From CAZNYG01 sp964577205 (GTDB taxonomy: Bacteria > Elusimicrobiota > Endomicrobiia > Endomicrobiales > CAIRNS01), in assembly GCA_964577205.1 (NCBI GenBank), contig CAZNYG010000079.1:1-8908 (forward strand): a DNA stretch of 8,908 bases. The letters are read 5' to 3'. Below, one piece after another: positions 7,775-8,908 of this stretch. Numbering within the stretch: position 1 is the first letter of the stretch; each line of letters begins with the position of its first letter. Both the position numbers and the translations under genes were made by a program. A model generated the notes under the pieces. That model saw only the letters and a program-made list of their open reading frames with translations. It was not told the origin of the DNA and did not search any database.

Positions 7775-7833
7775 GTAGGCGACGGCTTTAGCCGGCGCGT
7801 ATTGATTTCGCGCAGGCTGAAGCCTGCGCCTAC
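7775..7833. repeat. Composite palindromic element, copy 2 of 2
   Basis: The outer arms GTAGGCG (7775-7781) and CGCCTAC (7827-7833) are perfect inverted repeats. Inside, hairpin one is CGGC-TTTA-GCCG (7783-7794, extended by GCG/CGC beyond one A·G mismatch). Hairpin two is a perfect 8-bp stem, GCGCAGGC (7810-7817) with GCCTGCGC (7822-7829), closing a TGAA loop. It has the same loops, order and orientation as the element at 7002-7065. Its right end coincides with the first codons of the DUF72 remnant. Confidence 0.8.
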
Positions 7834-8070
7834 TATCTCCGCCTGCATGGCCGCAACAGGGACTGGTTCAACGCGCCTCCGGAAACGCGCTATCATTACC
7901 TCTATTCGGACGGTGAGCTGAAAGAGTTCGTCCCCGAGGTCCGTAAACTGGAAAAGGAAACGAAAAAAACCTGCGTCTTCTTCAACAACTGCCACGCCGG
8001 CCTTGCCGTAAAAAATGCCCGCCGCCTCCGCGACCTGCTGGGCATCCCATCCGCCGTCCCACATGTCTTT
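7831..8070 (+). pseudogene. 5'-truncated DUF72 (YecE-like) gene remnant
   Basis: The frame starting at 7831 reads the C-terminal part of a DUF72 protein: YLRLHGRN (7834-7857), then DWFNAPPETRYHYLYSDGEL, then TCVFFNNCHAGLAVKNARRL, ending RDLLG at 8043. These are the conserved C-terminal blocks of the family. The N-terminal two thirds are absent (family members are usually about 240-270 residues). The frame runs upstream straight into the composite palindrome and meets a TAG at 7789, with no start codon before the homology. Downstream it has no stop until 8200-8202, so it reads through the lexA promoter, which suggests the native 3' end is also lost. The exact right limit of homology is uncertain. 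The role of DUF72 proteins is poorly defined; this copy is very unlikely to be functional. Confidence 0.8.
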
Positions 8071-8091
8071 GCTGTGCCGATCTGTTTTCTC

Positions 8092-8120
8092 TTGACAGGG
8101 ATACAAATGTATCCTATAAT
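8092..8120 (+). promoter_or_regulatory. Consensus sigma-70 promoter of lexA
   Basis: TTGACA (8092-8097) and TATAAT (8115-8120) are both perfect hexamers separated by exactly 17 bp. This is an unusually strong promoter, pointing toward lexA with expected initiation near 8127. The leader before the lexA ATG would be about 148 nt. A perfect dyad fills the spacer (separate entry), so the strong promoter is probably held down by a repressor. Confidence 0.88.
8099..8114. promoter_or_regulatory. Palindromic operator inside the lexA promoter, probable LexA box
   Basis: GGATACA (8099-8105) and TGTATCC (8108-8114) are perfect inverted arms around AA, lying wholly between the -35 and -10 hexamers. A protein bound there would block RNA polymerase. 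LexA commonly represses its own gene from such a site, so LexA is the simplest candidate. The sequence fits neither the E. coli type (CTGT-N8-ACAG) nor the Bacillus type (GAAC-N4-GTTC). The core TACA-N2-TGTA also resembles CopY/BlaI-family operators, but no such regulator is in the window. Confidence 0.65.
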
Positions 8121-8130
8121 TAAAACAAAG

Positions 8131-8162
8131 GCGTTCTCGTGTTCATATGTTCTTGTGTTCTC
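8131..8162. repeat. Array of four 8-bp GTGTTCNT units (array 2), in the lexA leader
   Basis: Four consecutive octamers, GCGTTCTC, GTGTTCAT, ATGTTCTT and GTGTTCTC, begin 10 nt after the lexA -10 box. They repeat the design of the array at 7701-7732, again with GTTC every 8 bp in the same orientation. They would be transcribed as the start of the lexA leader. Function is unknown. Confidence 0.75.
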
Positions 8163-8178
8163 GCGTAAATTGAGTTGT

Positions 8179-8213
8179 GTAGAGACGGTCCGGTCCTCTT
8201 GAAGGTGCTCTAC
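8179..8213 (+). other. Possible weak hairpin in the lexA leader
   Basis: GTAGAG (8179-8184) can pair with CTCTAC (8208-8213), and CCT (8195-8197) with AGG (8203-8205) inside. The stem is short and interrupted and there is no T-tract, so it is neither a convincing terminator nor a known riboswitch. It is recorded because the leader between promoter and lexA is long. Confidence 0.2.
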
Positions 8214-8230
8214 GAAATATCAACATAATT

Positions 8231-8268
8231 CCTTCTCCCTTTGGGAGAAGGCCAGGATGAGGGGAAGG
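8231..8268 (+). repeat. Palindromic intergenic repeat, copy 2 of 3 (its tail is the lexA ribosome-binding site)
   Basis: CCTTCTCCC (8231-8239) and GGGAGAAGG (8243-8251) form a perfect 9-bp stem with a TTT loop. The tail CCAGGATGAGGGGAAGG (8252-8268) follows. It is the same family and orientation as 1237-1276. GGGGAAGG (8261-8268) lies 6 nt before the lexA ATG and serves as its Shine-Dalgarno sequence. The tail also holds an in-frame ATG (8257) that could be mistaken for the lexA start. Confidence 0.82.
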
Positions 8269-8274
8269 CTTGTC

Positions 8275-8868
8275 ATGCAATCATTAACCCATCGCCAGAA
8301 AGAGATCCTCGATTTCATCACTCACGGCAAGGAAGAGCGGGGGATACCGCCGACAGTGCGGGAGATCGCGGCTTATTTCCGTATCAGCATCGGCCCCGCG
8401 CAGCGCCATATCAAAGCACTGGTGCGCAAAGGGGTTCTTCGCCATACGCCTCTGGTGTCCCGGGGGCTGGATCTTCCCGTACGCAGGCCGCATCTGCTGG
8501 TGCCGGTGCTGGGGAAAGTCACTGCCGGCATCCCTGTCCCTCCGGTCGAGGAAGCGGAAGAAAGCATTTCCATCGACCGGGATTATGGGGGAAGGGGCGA
8601 CCTTTTCGCTCTCAGGGTAAAAGGCGACAGTATGACGGGTTCCGGCATTTTCGAAGGCGATATCGTGGTGGTGCGTCGTCAGCCGGACGCGGAACATAAC
8701 GAGATCGTGGTCGCCATGGTGGAAGGGGAAGCCGCGGTAAAAAAACTCGTCAAACAGGGTCGCGACACTCATCTTGAGTCCACCAACCCGAAGTACGCCC
8801 CCATCAGAGCCCGCGAGATCGAGATCGTCGGCAAAGTCATCAGCCTTATCCGGAACTATATTAAATAA
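8275..8868 (+). CDS. lexA: LexA, SOS-response repressor with self-cleaving peptidase domain
   Basis: LexA represses DNA-damage genes and cleaves itself when RecA filaments form on single-stranded DNA. The 197-residue product starts with a winged helix-turn-helix (4-64: LTHRQKEILDFI, GIPPTVREIAAYF, HIKALVRKGVLR). It ends with an S24 peptidase domain from about 77. The cleavage site is Ala84-Gly85 (KVTAGIP), the nucleophile Ser119 (VKGDSMTG) and the general base Lys156 (GEAAVKKL), the same numbers as in E. coli LexA. The start at 8275 is chosen over an in-frame ATG at 8257 because it gives the family-typical N-terminus, has GGGGAAGG 6 nt upstream, and the earlier ATG lies inside a repeat. The recognition-helix region (SIGPAQRH) differs from E. 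coli (SPNAAEEH) and is one residue shorter, so a different operator is expected. A strong promoter with an internal dyad precedes it, suggesting autoregulation. Confidence 0.95.
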   Translation: MQSLTHRQKEILDFITHGKEERGIPPTVREIAAYFRISIGPAQRHIKALVRKGVLRHTPLVSRGLDLPVRRPHLLVPVLGKVTAGIPVPPVEEAEESISIDRDYGGRGDLFALRVKGDSMTGSGIFEGDIVVVRRQPDAEHNEIVVAMVEGEAAVKKLVKQGRDTHLESTNPKYAPIRAREIEIVGKVISLIRNYIK

Positions 8869-8881
8869 AATACCAATATCC

Positions 8882-8908
8882 CCTTCTCCCCTCTAAGGGG
8901 AGAAGGCC
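8882..8908. repeat. Palindromic intergenic repeat, copy 3 of 3 (cut by the window edge)
   Basis: CCTTCTCCCCT (8882-8892) and AGGGGAGAAGG (8896-8906) form an 11-bp stem with a CTA loop, 13 nt after the lexA stop. The arms match the repeats at 1237 and 8231, and the following CC starts the same tail before the window ends. It could also slow transcription after lexA, but any T-tract would lie outside the window. Confidence 0.75.

Noticed and set aside
7750..8106. Antisense open frame in the flavin reductase-lexA gap
   Set aside because: The + strand of the same stretch gives clear DUF72 similarity, so the minus-strand frame is a shadow of a pseudogene.

Overview
The window comes from a diderm (Gram-negative type) bacterium of moderately high G+C content. 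The strongest evidence is an adjacent tamA-tamB pair, an outer-membrane Omp85 protein and its inner-membrane AsmA-like partner, which only makes sense in a cell with two membranes. I cannot name the phylum. Every gene I can support lies on the + strand.

Layout. Positions 2-196 hold the 3' end of an unrecognised gene. A short intergenic region (197-357) carries a plausible sigma-70 promoter and a TTGCA/TGCAA dyad. Next comes a secreted alpha-acetolactate decarboxylase (358-1146) whose catalytic residues are all visible. After 138 nt that include a palindromic repeat come tamA (1285-3111) and, 19 nt later, tamB (3131-6928). These two take up more than half the window and form an envelope-biogenesis / intermembrane lipid-transport module. 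A small flavin reductase-like gene (7164-7682) follows, with a composite palindromic element on each side. The 592 nt between it and lexA contain no intact gene. They hold two arrays of four 8-bp GTGTTCNT units, the second copy of the composite palindrome, a 5'-truncated DUF72 (YecE-like) pseudogene, and a consensus lexA promoter with a perfect dyad between its -35 and -10 boxes. lexA (8275-8868) is complete and has the canonical self-cleavage residues.

How the parts relate. tamA and tamB are very likely co-transcribed and their products act together. The decarboxylase, the flavin reductase and lexA look functionally independent. Three copies of one palindromic repeat (near 1237, 8231 and 8882) share the arms CCTTCTCCC / GGGAGAAGG. 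In the first two copies the purine-rich tail supplies the ribosome-binding site of the following gene (tamA and lexA).

The most interesting point is the lexA control region. A palindrome, GGATACAAATGTATCC, fills the spacer of a perfect TTGACA-N17-TATAAT promoter, and the LexA recognition helix differs from that of E. coli. Together they suggest an SOS box of uncommon sequence. I see no CRISPR array, tRNA, rRNA, transposase or defence system, and I do not claim a wholly new system here.
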